A model generated the notes under the pieces. That model made no database searches and was not told where the DNA came from. It was given only the letters and a program-made list of their open reading frames with translations. 64,000 nt of DNA from Dermatemys mawii. Its lineage: Eukaryota > Chordata > Testudines > Dermatemydidae. Both the position numbers and the translations under genes were made by a program. Shown piece after piece: positions 1 through 14,000 of the stretch; the stretch's first letter is position 1; the number at the start of each line of letters is the position of its first letter. The DNA is taken from assembly GCA_007922305.1 (NCBI GenBank), contig ML677348.1, positions 23,711,848-23,775,847 of the forward strand, written 5' to 3'.

Positions 1-116
1 AATAGGGGGCAGGGCTAGGCTGTTAGGGGAGGCACAGCCTTTCCTACCCAGCCCTTCATACAATTTTGCAAACCCGATGTGGCCCTCAGGCCAAAAAGTT
101 TGCCCACACCTGGTTT
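1..116 (-). mobile_element. hAT-type short element, truncated by window edge
   Basis: Read on the minus strand this begins ccaggtgtgggcaaactttt, the start of a common reptile hAT non-autonomous element (CAGGGGTGGGCAAACT type), and runs out at base 1. A second element with the same type of end starts at 63902. Confidence 0.6.
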
Positions 117-1384
117 AAACTGTATTAAATTAATCTGCTTTAAATTCACACCTTTAGTTAATTCAGATTAATTTTCCTCAGTGTCCCTTTGTAGACGAGC
201 CCTGAGAAGGCAAAAGAATTGGATGTATCATTTGAATTTCCTGAGATACGAAAGCAAAAAGGGATTAGTTTGTGTTTGATTATGAATGGGAGGACAGGAA
301 AATGTATGAGCCAAAATTTAAATTAAAAGTGGATTTCTTTACTACTTGCTGGATACAACACTGATTTCATACAGCTTGGAGTTTTCAAATTAATAGCCGG
401 ACCAAATCATTCCAACTTGTAATTGATTTGGAACTTTGGGCTGATTTGGAACTGAGAAAGGAGCAGCAAAGTCTTGCTGAAATGATACAAATCATTAGAA
501 ATTCTTCACTGTTCTTGCGAAGAAAAGATTTCAGTAGATTTAGCCACACATGAGCCCCTGAAGGGCAAAACTTCAGCTGATCAACAGTCAAGAGGCCTTT
601 GGGACTTGCAGCAGAATGTGAACTCTTGTAACAATGAATATGTACACAAAAAGTAAGAAGCGTCTATCAGACAATGAGACTTGCTTAGACTTTGTTCCTG
701 CAAATACTTAATTGTTCGGTAGTTTAAAATTTAAGACTTCGCTTATGTTAAAAAATTGGTTATAAAAGCAGAAACTGTGCTGTACATTTTCATTAATGCA
801 AATAATTGGGTGACTGGGAGACACAAAACATTTTGTGTTGGGATAAGGAATAGGAGTTTGACAGACGGGAATAGGGAGTGATGGGAAAATGTTTCATAAG
901 CCTGAGAAAAAAATGTTAAGGATTGAACATCCATGTCTAGCAATAAGAATTGAACACAAGAGAAGCTGCAAGATATCAGAGATTAAAATCCTTTGTATTT
1001 TATGCACAAAAGAATTGTTCATAGATTCAGAGATCACACTAAGAGGCTGTTACTGGGCCAAGATTGAATCCTTTCCTTTCTGAGCCTAGGACAGGCTTAA
1101 TTTCCGGGGGAAATTCCACATCTGAGGGGAGAAGAAAGAAACTTTTCTCTGGATGGTGGATTTTCTTTTAAATTGTGGCTTTTTGAAGATGAGGTGGTTA
1201 TTGGCATGTGTTTAATGTACTGTGCAGTTTATAACTTGGATGTCACATGCAAGTATGCACTGTATATGTGTGTATTTTTATACATTTCTCACATGCACAA
1301 TTAGGATATGTTTAGGGTTTAAATGTAACATTTTAGTGACCTCCAATTTAATCCAGTAACGACAGTATATTTTTAACTTTAATG

Positions 1385-1830
1385 TATCACTTATTATTAG
1401 GGCTGTCAATTAATCACAGTTAACTCATGCAATTAATTCAAAAAATTAATTGTGATTAAAAAAATAATTGCCATTAATTGCACTTAACAATAAATTCCAA
1501 TTTACATTTATTAAATATTTTTGGATTTTTTCTATGTTTTCAATATTGATTTCAATTACAACACAGAATACAAAGTATACAGTTCCCACTTTATATTAAT
1601 ATTTTTATTACAAATATATGTACTGTAAAAATGATAAAAAAACTGTATTTTTCAATTCACTTCATGCAAGTACTGAAGTGCAGTCTCTTTATCGTGAAAG
1701 TGTAACTTACAACTGCAGATTTTATTTTATTTTTTGGTTACATAACTGCATTCAAAAACAAAACACTATAAATGATACTGTGAGAACAAATTTTCAGTCA
1801 GAATATAGAAATATATACCCTCAATTTTAT
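1385..1830. repeat. AT-rich interspersed repeat (unassigned family)
   Basis: It begins ggctgtcaattaatcacagt and contains repeated AATTA/TAATT blocks, then a long AT-rich tail with tgtaaaaatgataaa and ctctttatcgtgaaagtg. I recall very similar dispersed copies in turtle and other vertebrate sequence but cannot name the family. Confidence 0.45.
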
Positions 1831-1881
1831 ACATAATTTTAATTTTAAATAGAAATACCCTCAGTTTTATACATAATTTTA
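1815..1881 (+). repeat. Local duplication of a 27-bp unit
   Basis: The unit ataccctca-ttttatacataatttta occurs at about 1815-1841 and again at about 1855-1881 with one mismatch. The second copy ends about 40 bases from the donor of DGKH exon 21, inside its intron. Confidence 0.7.
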
Positions 1882-1922
1882 CCTTGGGGAGTATGCCATT
1901 AAATTCATTTGTTCTACTGTAC

Positions 1923-2089
1923 CTGGTAATAAGTTCTTCTGCAGCTTGTGAACACAACTGGATCTGTGCAACTTCTTCTTCTGTAGCCAGCTCAACAGCC
2001 TGTTGAGGGTACAAGTGAGATCGGAGGACAGGTTTGCAGGAATCATACTTCTGTTTGTCTTCCCAAGACTTTAAGGTATTTTCAAAAGC
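1923..2089 (-). CDS. DGKH: DGKH window exon 21: post-catalytic helical region
   Basis: 167 bases, phase 0 to 2, encoding [20 protein letters not shown] and ending [14 protein letters not shown]. This begins the C-terminal helical region that leads to the SAM domain in the longer isoform. The acceptor is tttcatcag and the donor AG/gtacag. The next exon is beyond the left edge of the window. Confidence 0.95.
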
Positions 2090-5000
2090 CTGATGAAAAT
2101 GGTAGGCTACATTAGCTGACGGTACTTGCAGTTTTTTATTTAAGCTTATTAGGCACTCAGATTGATACATCATTTTATATAAATATTACAAATACTCCAC
2201 ATTATAAATGGTGTTTAAAATTAGCCTTTAAAACTAAATTCAGAGAACAATAGTTACTTCTGTGAGTAAACTCTCTTCCCTGTCCTCCATAAAATATGCT
2301 GTTAGAGATACATTTACATGAAGACATTACTGTAGGCATACTTTGTCAGAACAAGATGTTCTGAACCTTCTGCTGAGCGCAGTGGGAATCTAACAGTCAT
2401 GCAGAGTCCAAACATGAAAACAAGAAAGAAAAATAAAAAGCCCTAACAAACTTGCTTTAAACAACAAAGTAGCTATCATAACACAAGTCATGATGCAGGG
2501 AGAGGACTGAATTCAGCATCCACTGGGGTCAAAGATGAGAGTTAAGCTATTTATATACAAGAACATATGTGTACCAACCTTTTATTTATTCTTTCATAAG
2601 CTATTTACTCTTATTATAACTGAACCAAGTTGTTATAATGATGGCACTAATGAAGCATTCCTTACTAAAGATAAAATGCTTTCTATAACTTACTCTGTCT
2701 CGTGTTAGCATCTGAGCTCTGTTTTTATGTACAATTTTAATAACTCCTGGGGGCTGGATCCATGCCTCTCCATCTACTTGCACTGGAACTCCTTCATCTC
2801 CAAGTATGGTGATCTTTACTGACCGACACTGAAAGAAAGTAAACATGTTATTTCACAGAGTAATATATTAATGAAATTGACAGTCCACCTGCATTAGACT
2901 GTTTTTAGGAGCTGTGGCTTCTATCCAGGTTTGTCTTGAGGGTAAAACACTGTTGTATTTCATTCATCATTTATGAGGACTTGTTACCCCTTACAATGAA
3001 AACAAAGTCAGCATCTTATTAATGTATAATGCAGTAGTTGTCTAGACTACCTCTTTTCTCTGCAGCCTCTCAGCATGGCAGCTATCTTGGTTGCTTTCCA
3101 ACGAGATGCATACCTGAGCTATTCTGTGGTGCTGCAATTTGATGACTCTTGAAACTGCCATCTGCATGCTGCCAAATACAGCAACAACTTCTAAGATTTT
3201 GTCATCAAATGACGGTGCCCCAAATATCTGAGAGGAAAAGAAAATATCAATATTAGACTCTAAACTCTTATTGCAATCTACACAGTGCAGGGATTCTGTC
3301 TCCTTTTATGTCTGGTGCAATTCCACACACACACATTTTAGGTATTTAAATAGTAGAACTAATATATTTGAAAAATAAAATTCTAGATTCATAAATTATA
3401 CCATCACTTGAACATAGCAAAGGACTGTCATAACAAGAGTGATCACAATGGCAATTAAACTACTTGAAAGCCACTGTATATTATCCATATATAGGGTTGG
3501 TGGAAGGTTTAAATGCACATACTGAGAAGTGTTAGTCAACTCAAGATTAATGTGGCAAACATTACTATGCTAATCTTCAACTGGTCAATATTTCTGAAGT
3601 CCAAGAGTAATTAAAAACGACATTTATTTATTTTAACAGAGCTCAAAAGTGCTTATCTTTCTTTGTCCAGAATTCTCTTTAGACCATCTTCAAAATCTAT
3701 ATTGGTAAATGAAGTGTCAGTGCCAATTCATTTAATATTGAAGAAGAATGTCATTTTATAGCATAAAATTCACCTGTTGTTAATAACGAAAATTGTACTT
3801 GAACATTCTGTTTTTGTAGCAAACTAATGCCCCAATCCAGCAAAGACTTAAGTACATGTCCATTGACTTTAATCAAACTAATCACAGGGCATAAAAGTTG
3901 AGCACATTGAGTAAGTCTTTGCAGGACCAGGATCTAACACTAAAAGCAGATTTTGTAAGCTAGCTTGGCAGTTCCCTAAAATAAAGTTTCTTTCTCTTTA
4001 GGATATTATATGACTCGCATCATAAAGGGCATGAGAACAAAAAAAATAATTCTTTTCAAGGTGCTTCTCCTTCCTTTTCTATTTCAAGTAACTTTTGATA
4101 TATCCAGCTTCAGCTTATTTGTCTTCAAGAAAAAAAAATGAAAGCATCTCTTTCATTCCTGAAATTATTCTTTAAAAAGTAGAGATGAAATGATTATGCT
4201 GTTTCAAAGCATGGCGCAATTATCTATGATGGTTTAACTTTGCTTCCCTATGATACAGGCCAGCCTACCACTTTTTAAAAGAAAACTCGAGAGATTAAAT
4301 ATGCTGAATTAACTGAAGAAATATCCTGTAGAGATACTTAGTCATTTAATGTGAGACTTTGCTTATGTTTTTTAACACTTATTAATTTGGTGAATCTTTT
4401 GGATTCCTCTTTTAACTGGGGAGTCTGTCTTGTTTCTGGTTTTTCTCTTTTAAATTTAGACAAGTGGTGACTAGATTTTGGTGTGTTAATATGTAGCGTT
4501 CTTTTTCTACTTTAGTGTACTTCAATTTCTTTGTGGTGATATTATTTTGTAATGTGTATTGTAGAATAAGTGAAAGCTGTTCTTATAAGCATATATTAGA
4601 AATGCATTTGTAGCGTACTGTCTGTATAAAAACCTTTAAAAAAATGTAATGAACTTCTACAGTGAGGGCTCATGAAAGGGCCTGAACAGGGAAACAAGAG
4701 TGTCCTAGACAGAAGAGTCGCGCAACAAGGCCTCTCCACCACATGTGGTATTTGCACATCAGCAATAAATAGGCCAGTGCGTCATCTCTTTTTGAAGTAA
4801 GCCTGGTCTGGCTTGGCCTAGGAATTTGGGCAATGGCATGTGGTGACATTTTTATTAAGACATAAAACAACTTTTTAATATGACAGATAAATTGTCTGTT
4901 GCTTATCCAACTGAAGATCAACGCAAAATTGTCCGAAAGTTCTTAACTGAATACAGGCTGCTAGGTGTTGCTGGCTAGTCTTGTGACATCTGTAGGCATT

Positions 5001-8000
5001 GTATTGGTTGTTTATGTTGTTTTCCACACACATTATTTTTGTTGATAAAAAGTTGATAGAGCCAAAAGTACAGCTTGTTGTACCTCTATAGCACAGTTAA
5101 TTTAATGACCTGCTGGAAACGTACAAAGGTATGATGTCTCATTAATAATTACTGACTCATTGAGTCATGCAAAAAGAGAGGTTCCTATCTTTACTTACAT
5201 AAGAGCAAATACCCATTAAAACTTGTGTATTCAGTTCTGTGCTTGCATGCCTTTTTAGTCTCCTCAGCATATGCACAACATGCCTCTGGTGGCACATGAC
5301 CAGCATTTATCACTGAATGTGGACTGCTGGTTGGATCATTAGTTTCCCAAGCTTGGGCCGGGTACTGACAGGGAGTGTGACATGAACACTTATCCATGCC
5401 CCCAGCCTTGTTAGTGACATTCCACAAAATGGCATCCTCCATGCAGTATGACCTGAGGATGCCACCTTTTTGGACCACATTTGAATTCTGAGGCATGCAA
5501 TGCCTGCATAGTATACACAGATGGCATGCCCCTGCATTTGGAAGGCACTCAATTTTTCCTTTGCTTGTAATCAGTGGATCTGAAATTATTCCAGGATACC
5601 ACTTTTACATCTTTCCAGGAACTAGACTACAGCTTACTCAGCAGTTGGGATGAATTCCATTCCCTCTGCTTGCTTACAAAAGCCCATTTAGCTTGTGTTT
5701 TATCTTTAGCGCAGGGATGGGTATTGTTATATTCTGGTTTCTCCTCATGTATAATTTTCTTGCATAGAATTTCTGTAGCGTGCTTTTTTCCAACAACAAA
5801 AAAGAAATAACAGTCTAAGAATTCAAAGATTAGCATACCTCCTTTTTTTCTCGGGTTTTGTTTCTAATCTCCCTGTTCTTTCCAAACTAACAAACTCCCT
5901 GGGATAACTCCCCACATACAAAATTCACTAAGTGTGTTGTGGCAAACCCAGCCAGACTCACTGAGCAATATTTTAGGAACAGACATAGCCGTTGAGACAA
6001 TGACTTTCTTCTGTCCAGATAAGCAGGAGAAGCAACCTCTCAAAGACTACCATCAGTACTGCTTTGTTGATCACCTGAGACGGCACGAAGAGCAGTGAGT
6101 TGTGCACTACAGAATAAATGTCATCTTCGTGACACATTTGATTATGAGTAGCAACAAGGTTGCTCCCAGACATACATGTGTGCTGCACACAGATATGATT
6201 GCTAGAACAGCTTCCTCTCTTTCTTGACCCTCTGGGGAAAAAAGCAAAAATTCCTGAACATAACCTGGATGGATGTTAGGGTAACTTCAGTGCTGCTAAC
6301 ATGAATATGGACGCCACCAAGATGCTACATATCTTTACTCAAATGCAGCTTGAGCTGACTGCTATGCTCAAAAGACATGTACTATGAATAGGAGAAAGAC
6401 TTCAAAAATATGAAATAATGTTTTTGATGAAGAAGGGGTAAAAAAGGGTGTGGGATTGTGATCAGTAAGAAAGTTAAGCACTTTGGGAAAAATGTTAGTC
6501 TATTAAAACACAGTCTTAATACATAATAAGTCCAATTTTAAATGATAATTAAATGTACAAAACCATGTCAAAGCAATGCTGTGATTCAGACTTCACACAC
6601 ACTAAATCAGGAAATTCAAAATTATGGTAATCCTACAGCAATCACACTAGATCTTTCGTGCATAAAGTACACTCCAGCAGTAAGAATCCCATCTGGCATA
6701 CCCTCAAAGCAGTGAAACAGTAGTGTATGTAGTAAAGTGTCTGTGCAGTATAAGGTCTGTCAAGAAAAAAAAAAGGACCATTTTGGATCAGCTTACCGGC
6801 AACAATATATACAAGATATAGACATAGAAAAAGGTAATTAAAGGATTCTACAATTTTTAATCGTCTCTTTAGTTAATTTATTCTCAGTCCCTGTTTTCAG
6901 ATTCACCCATCCACCTACATTTTTTTAAAGAATAGGAGGAAAATGAAGATATAAGCTGTGGGAATGGTACAGTCGGCCAGCTTCCCTTTTTGTTGGATAT
7001 AGCGCACATAAAGTGTGTGCTCTGGGAAACCTTGATTATAGTAGATCATAAACTAGTACATAAAAGAGGAGAGGAATTGCTATTAGCCTTCATCACTGTT
7101 TGAAAAGGAGTTACCTCTAAAAACTCCGTCTTTATAGCCATATATTCTTTAAGTTTTGAGCCCTATTTGGAAATTTTGTTGATTTTAAGGGGAGGGGAAA
7201 GGAAAGAAAAAAGAAAATGAAAATCAAAGTAATGTATTTTCAGTAAAATGGAAAAACTGAATGCAAGAGCACACACATTTCTAAACTGAAACCACCTTAC
7301 AGAACAATAGCTTCTTGATAGTTATTCAAACTATATACCAGTACTATTACAATTAAATAAGAACAACAATAGTGCAAAGTGCTTTTTGTAATATTTGCTT
7401 CAAAGGGTTACTTTTCTTTAATGTTACTTACATCATCCTCTTTGGTTCCACCCCAGAAATTAGTCCCACCAGCATAGCTTGGAATGTTTAGCACGGCTAT
7501 GCCTTGAAGACTGGGGAGGGGGATGTATTGTCCATCACACTGTAATGCATAAAAACCTATGTGAGAATGTAAGACAAATATCCTGATAAAGCAATCAACC
7601 ATTTCTAATTCACAAAGCATTTCAACAGAGCCAGCAATGGAAGCTAAAGTCAATATTGCATTAGTCGCTCTATGAGAGTCTATTTTTCCTATGCTGTGGA
7701 GTAGCTCTACATGAATCTATTCTTCACACACTAATCAAGATTTTTTTTTTACACTGCAAAATATTTGAGCTACAAATATCTGCAACAATGTCAACGCTGT
7801 TTCTTCACAGAAGTTTGCTCAAGTTCCCAGCAGTAACTTCATGCATTTATATGTCAATCTCTAACTACTAGGAATTTGGAGGTTTCTTGCACCTTCTGCT
7901 GAAGCATATGGGGCTTGCTGCTGCCAATGACACTGTACTGGGCTAGCAGGATGATCTTGGTGCATATGGTCCAGCATGTCTACTCTCTTCTAACCAAAAA

Positions 8001-11000
8001 TACTATCAAAAGCAGATAGCATCTTTTAGTTGCCATTTGGATTTCATCACTTGAAAAATAACTATACTACTACAGTGCAAAGAGGTCAAATGAGCATACA
8101 AAATATATGCATAAATATAAAATGAAAAATTATTAAATTAATATGTTTAAACAATATATAAAATGTTAATAAAATGTAAAAAGCTATGTAAGAATATATA
8201 AAAAGAGGAATACTACTTTCTTAAATAAACTAATACACTGTAGCATTCCATTTGTCAATCACATAATAACATAAGACATTGCAGCATATCTACTTAACTC
8301 TGGGATAAAGTCTAGAAAAAAATTGCTATGAAAAATGAGATAAAGGACATATTGTGAGATTTCACTTTAAACATGACATTCCATTGGATGCTGCCACATT
8401 CTTCGCTCATATTCCAATAAAGGTGTCATTGACCGACTGGATAATTAGAATCCCACCCTGCAGAGCTATTCATAGTCTTACTAAACTATTATTATTTAGG
8501 TGGCAACCAAAGCATGCTAGATCCTTTGCTAAATATACAAGAAGACTGTTTTCTACTCTGAAGTGCTTACGATATTATCAGACAAACAATGAAAGATGGA
8601 AGGAAAGGATTTAATAAACAAGCACAATGAGAAAGGTGGAGTTAAGCAAAAGTCTTGTTAGTGCTTATATGCTTGGCTTCACTTCTGTATTTCCCTCAGT
8701 TCCCTGAACAGTTCAAGCCCATTTGCTATCCCATGATGAAAAGCCTTCTTTCACCATTTCCCTTGTACTCTGCATTGTCCACTTCTGACAATTTACAGTA
8801 ACAGACAGTCAGAAGATACTCATGAAATTCCAAATGTGCAGTCTCTGGAGCAGTCCCTCTTTCTACATCCCCTATCCCCTAAAATACTTAAACAACTCTG
8901 GCTGCTGCTAAAAAGTAACCCTAGACTCAGTGTGAGAACAGTTTTGGAAGTACAACCCACTTCTGAAAAAGTGGCCCAAAATGCATTAGAAATATGCTTA
9001 GTAGAACCTGTGATGTCTGGTTTCATATTATTCCACCTTAGCAGCAATTCAAAATATAAAAACTTTACATGACAGTATCTATAGTATAGCATGAAATTAA
9101 GATGTGACTATGCCATTTGTGAGTTATAATATATGATTAAGTCTAATTCTTGAAAATGACTAATTTTATTTCACTCTTCAATGCTGTGTATTTTATCACA
9201 GCACGTAACACATATCATTATGTAAGACAATACTAAATAGAATCAGACGGGTAGCCGTGTTAGTCTGGAATTGCAGAAGTGACAAAGAGTCCTGTGGCAC
9301 CTTAAAGACTAACTAAAGTATTAGAGCATAAGCTTTCATGGGCTAATGCCCACTTCGTTGGATGCATGCAATGGAAGTATCCAGGGGCAGGTATAAATAG
9401 GTAGGCAAGAACCAGGTTAAAGATAACAGGGTGGGTCCAATGAGGATGAACCACCTGTTATCTCAAATCAGGGAGGGTGAGGTATTCCTCTAGCAGCTGA
9501 ACTGGAGGTGTCACACTAAATTCCTCTGCTTTATCACGAAGAACTCCATTACCGGCACTTTTCAGGGTCTTCCTCTCATTTATTATTAAATTCTAATGAA
9601 ATTTTTGCATCTAATCCAATTCCAAAGTAGTTGTTCATGACACATTTTTCTGAATGTCACACACCTCCAGTTCAGCTGCTAGAGGAATACCTCACCCTCC
9701 CTGATTAGAGATAACAGCTGGTTCAGCCTTATTGGACCCACCCTGTTATCTTTAACCTGGTTCTTGCCTACCTATTTATACCTGCCCCTGGATACTTCCA
9801 CTGCATGCATCCGACGAAGTGGGCATTAGCCCACGAAAGCTTATGCTCTAATACTTTAGTTAGTCTTTAAGGTGCCACAGGACTCTTTGTCAATACTAAA
9901 TAGGAATCTTCCACTGACTTTTTTACTTCCAAAAATATTCAGAAATAATTATGAAAAGGTCAGATTTGAATACTAAAATATATCTTATGCTAAACAACTG
10001 TTACATTTGCAGGCTCTTAAATTAGAAATCCACCTGGAGCATACATAATGTTCTTTCCTATCATCATCTTCACTAACTACAGCACAATTTCTAGATAATT
10101 GCTAAATCCTTAGATAATGGAAACTTGCTTCTATAATACTAAACCCTTCTGAAGTGCACTCAAGAGAAAGTTATAATAAATTTAAATTACTCCCTCAAGT
10201 TAACAGGTATCTTCATATAAATAAAATGAACTTCCAGATAAAATATTTAGCACAAAGAAAAAGACAATGCGTGTTCTTTCCCTCCCCATCACATTTTGGA
10301 AGAAAACTTATGTAACAATTTCCCAGCCTTGTATTACAGCTCATCTCTTGCTACATATCTGAACTTGGTAAGCATTAAAGTCTTTCTCAAGTTCCCAGTA
10401 TTTTGAAAAAGGCTTAAATTTTGTTTTAGAACTAGAGCAGAAACTAGCCAGATTGAATTGATTTATACATATATCTGTGTTGTGGCAAAACACCATACCT
10501 TGCTACTTCTACACAGTTCCCTCAATATTGGAATTAGGAAAGTTTATCTAAATTCCCTGGTTCTTTATGTACTAAATTCTTTATGTACTAAATTCATCTG
10601 TCATTTATCATGAAGTCATTTTTAATCATGCTTAAGCCTTCTTTTCCAAGATGTTTATTATGTACTTTGTATACACATTTAGTCAGCTTCCATACAGGTT
10701 AAACCAACCTGATAGGATTAATGATCTTTTTTTCCCGTAATGTATACATGTTTTTATTGTTGTTCTTGAGACCTACTCGCTGTTCAGTGTGCTCAAAAAG
10801 CCCTCAAAACCTCTTATTGGTGTCAGTGGGAGTTGCATATTGAGAAAATAGATCCCTTAGAGTCTACTGTCTCTTTAATTATACAAAAAATAGTAATGGT
10901 GACAATGATAAAATTTATTCAGAATCACTGAACACCGTACTTTTGCAGATTTCAAAACACTTATTGTGTGTTCAAGGATTCACGTTGTCATGAACTTCTC

Positions 11001-14000
11001 ATCCACTGCATTTCACAGACTACATTTATGAGGGACAGATTTTTCATGTTTCACCTAACTTGTTAGGTACAAACATGTGAGATATTTCAAGATGATCCCC
11101 ATGTTCTGCACTGCAAATTTTAATGGCAAAAACTCATTGAATCTGCAAATAAAATAAATATTACCTCAAGCTGAACTTTTTGTTCTAAGTTCTTATAGGT
11201 CCTTTGCAGTAACTCTTTGGTACCAAGCACCCCATACCACATCATGTTCTTTGTCCGGCTTCTGGAAATAAATAAATAAAAATTCATATACTGAAGTATG
11301 CAATTTGTTATGTATTAAAAGTGTGGAATGAGTCAAAAGTTAAGGATACAAAATAAAGCAAACAGAATAACAACATTAAGAAAAATTAAATTCCTCTGCT
11401 TTATCACGAAGAACTCCATTACCGGCACTTTTCAGGGTGTTCCTCTCGTTTATTATTAAATTCTAATGAAATTTTTGCATCTAATCCAATTCCAAAGTAG
11501 TTGTTCATGACACATTTTTCTGAATATCCTTCCCTGTGAAAAGAATATATATATGTAAGTATCCAGTTATGAAGTTATCTGAACAATTACTTTATGGCTT
11601 TGACCCAGATTGTGGCTGGCCCTAGCACAGACAGATGACCGAGGCAGGGTGCAAAGCATTTATTGATTGATTTTAGATACTTATATAGCCCCATCACTCG
11701 GTACCTGAACACCTCACAATCTTTAATGTATTTAAACTGACAACACCCCTGGAAGACTGGGAAATGCTATTATCCCTATTTTACAGATGGGAAACTGAGG
11801 CACACAGGAAGTGTGTGATGGAGCAGGAAAATGAGCCCAGATCTCCCAAGTCCTAGGCTGGTGCCATAACCACTGGACCATCCTTCTGCTCTATAGCAGT
11901 CACAGGGACCATGGAATGCAAGTCACCTCAAAAGGAACAGAAGAGACAGAGACCTCCGCACCCCTATCTAGGGGAGATTGCCAACGGTGGAGGAGGTTGC
12001 ATGCTCTTAAGGAGGACAGAGAACATGCTTCATGTGTGTATCAAGGAGCTCCATTGGTCACAATGCCTTCCAGTGATCCTGCTATAGCAATGCAACTCTG
12101 CATTGCCTTTAACTCAGAGCCTCTGCCTAAAAGACACCATTTGGCTCTTTGAATTTATTGAGCATTATTAGCTATAAAAATTGTGCTTTAAGGCTTGCGT
12201 TATTCTTTCTAATAATTACAAAGTACAATTTGCTAAAGAAACTTTTAAGGAAAAGAGACTGAACCCCAACACAGTCAATTTGAGAAAACAAGGAGATTTT
12301 CTTACAATGAATCTGGATCAGGGTCAATAAATGGGGTAGCACCAAATGGATCAACGTTTGCAAGTAACATTTTGCTGATAATGGAACTCCCCGCAATAGA
12401 GGCAGCTAATCCAGCTCTTAAACCTGAGGGAGAAAACACAGAAACAAAACAATATTAAAAAACAGAGTCACAGCAATGTTTGTTAATGTAACGTATGCAA
12501 TTCTGAGATCATATTGTCTATAGTCAAGCACAGGATGGACAGGAATTGCACTTTCTCAGACAGCTATGCTACCGCACCTCAGTTGTTACCTACATTACCT
12601 CTCTCTTCCTGTCTTGGGCTCTCTTGAGCAGAAAGTCAACTGAGTTGAATTCTGTGATGGTTCACTGTCCATCATTGGAGAAAAATGTTAGGATTTCAAT
12701 CCAAGACTCTAGAGGTGACAGGTTGCACAGTAATTAACTGGCTCACCCAATGCCACTGAAGGTTACCTTATTTTTCATCTGTTAATCCAGTCACCCAGTT
12801 TCCAAACTATTTCATTACTTTGGGTTGGTTTTGGGAGGGGTTGTGGGGGCAGGCTTCAACAGTGGGATCGTTGTTCATGCAGTCTGTCATCTCATTTAGA
12901 ATCTTTGAGAAATGCTTAACTCTTTCATTCAGCTTGATAAATGTGTGCTCAACAGGGAGTTCTTCCCTTGCCACCCTTTTACACAAGAGAACTTCCCTGA
13001 AAAATGTGTAAAGCCATCACTTTGATCTCTTAGACAGAGAGGAAGGGGTTGAAGGCAAGTGAGAGAAGGATGAAGTAGACAGAACAAACAAGTATGGATG
13101 GAAAAATGAGGGCTAGGGGACTGGAGAATAGAAAGACAGAAGTCAGGTGGGATGGGAAGGAGAGAGAGAGGTGTAAGAACACAAAAATACAAATTAAATG
13201 AAAATAAATAAGGAAGACAGAAGAGGAGAGACTGGCAGGGAGAATTTGACTAATGAGCTAAGAAACAATTATTGTTTCTACTATGGGAAGGGCCAAAAGT
13301 TGATTAGTTTTGCCCACTGGAAAGTTGGCAACCATGCCATGCCCTTTTTGGCTAATATCAAAGTAAAATGAACAACTGTGTTTAATTAATACAGATAGAA
13401 AACTTGCTTTCAGAAGCTTTTAGTTAAAGTGAGCTACAAAAAATACATGCTTAGTTTCAATATGTGTTGTTAATACTGATAATGAAAGTTCATTAAGCCA
13501 GTGTTTTAACAGCGCTCTCTGGCATACATTTTTACTTTAGGATGTGTACAGATTTCCTAACTGTTACTGTTGCAAAGTACTTTCTTATGGTTTAATTGAT
13601 TATATTTTTACAGACAGGTCTGTCCCCTTGCACTTAATTCAGTCAAAAGATCATTTCTTACCTAACTCTGGCCCTTATCCTGTTATTAGGCTAGCACAGC
13701 CTTCATCCACTAGGGGAGCAAGGTTTCTTTGACTCCACTAATCAGTCAGTAATGGATGATGAACACAGCCCTCCCATTTCTGTTCCTCATTCCCCAAATC
13801 AAGTACAATGCTTTTGCAATATATTGGGTGCTCAGGAAGGTGAACGGAAGAATTTTCAATTAACATGCATTCTCTGTTGTACTACAGAAAGAGGTTATGC
13901 AGAGTAATTCACTATATTTGTAAAGTTCCTTGACATCACTGGGGGGATGAAACTACAGAAGTGCAATGTATTATTATTTAACAACTAACTGTGGCATGTA

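Larger units (their letters stand above)
117..1922. other. DGKH intron: unassigned sequence and AT-rich repeat
   Basis: Bases 117-210 resemble the repeat at 60560-60660 (tttaaattcacacct... then tcctca-tgtccct). From 211 to 1384 I see no gene or named repeat. 1385-1830 is an AT-rich dispersed repeat. Confidence 0.5.
7540..11164. other. DGKH intron holding the Penelope-like inverted pair and exon copy
   Basis: Apart from the 650-bp insert at 9241-9890, the intron is AT-rich with no other gene. A 16-bp unit ttctttatgtactaaa is duplicated at about 10561-10593. Confidence 0.6.

Noticed and set aside
4670..8614. Several 70-100 codon open frames on both strands
   Set aside because: They have no family motif, do not join by splice sites, and are expected by chance in AT-rich intron.
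9517..9655. Extra functional DGKH exon at 9.5 kb
   Set aside because: It lacks the acceptor and first 8 exon bases and has an in-frame TGA at 9576-9578. The complete open copy is at 11423-11533.
9241..9890. Calling the repeat a tRNA-derived turtle SINE
   Set aside because: I found no convincing A and B box pair or tRNA-like head, and the hammerhead-like core and inverted arms fit Penelope-like ends better. The family name still needs a database check.
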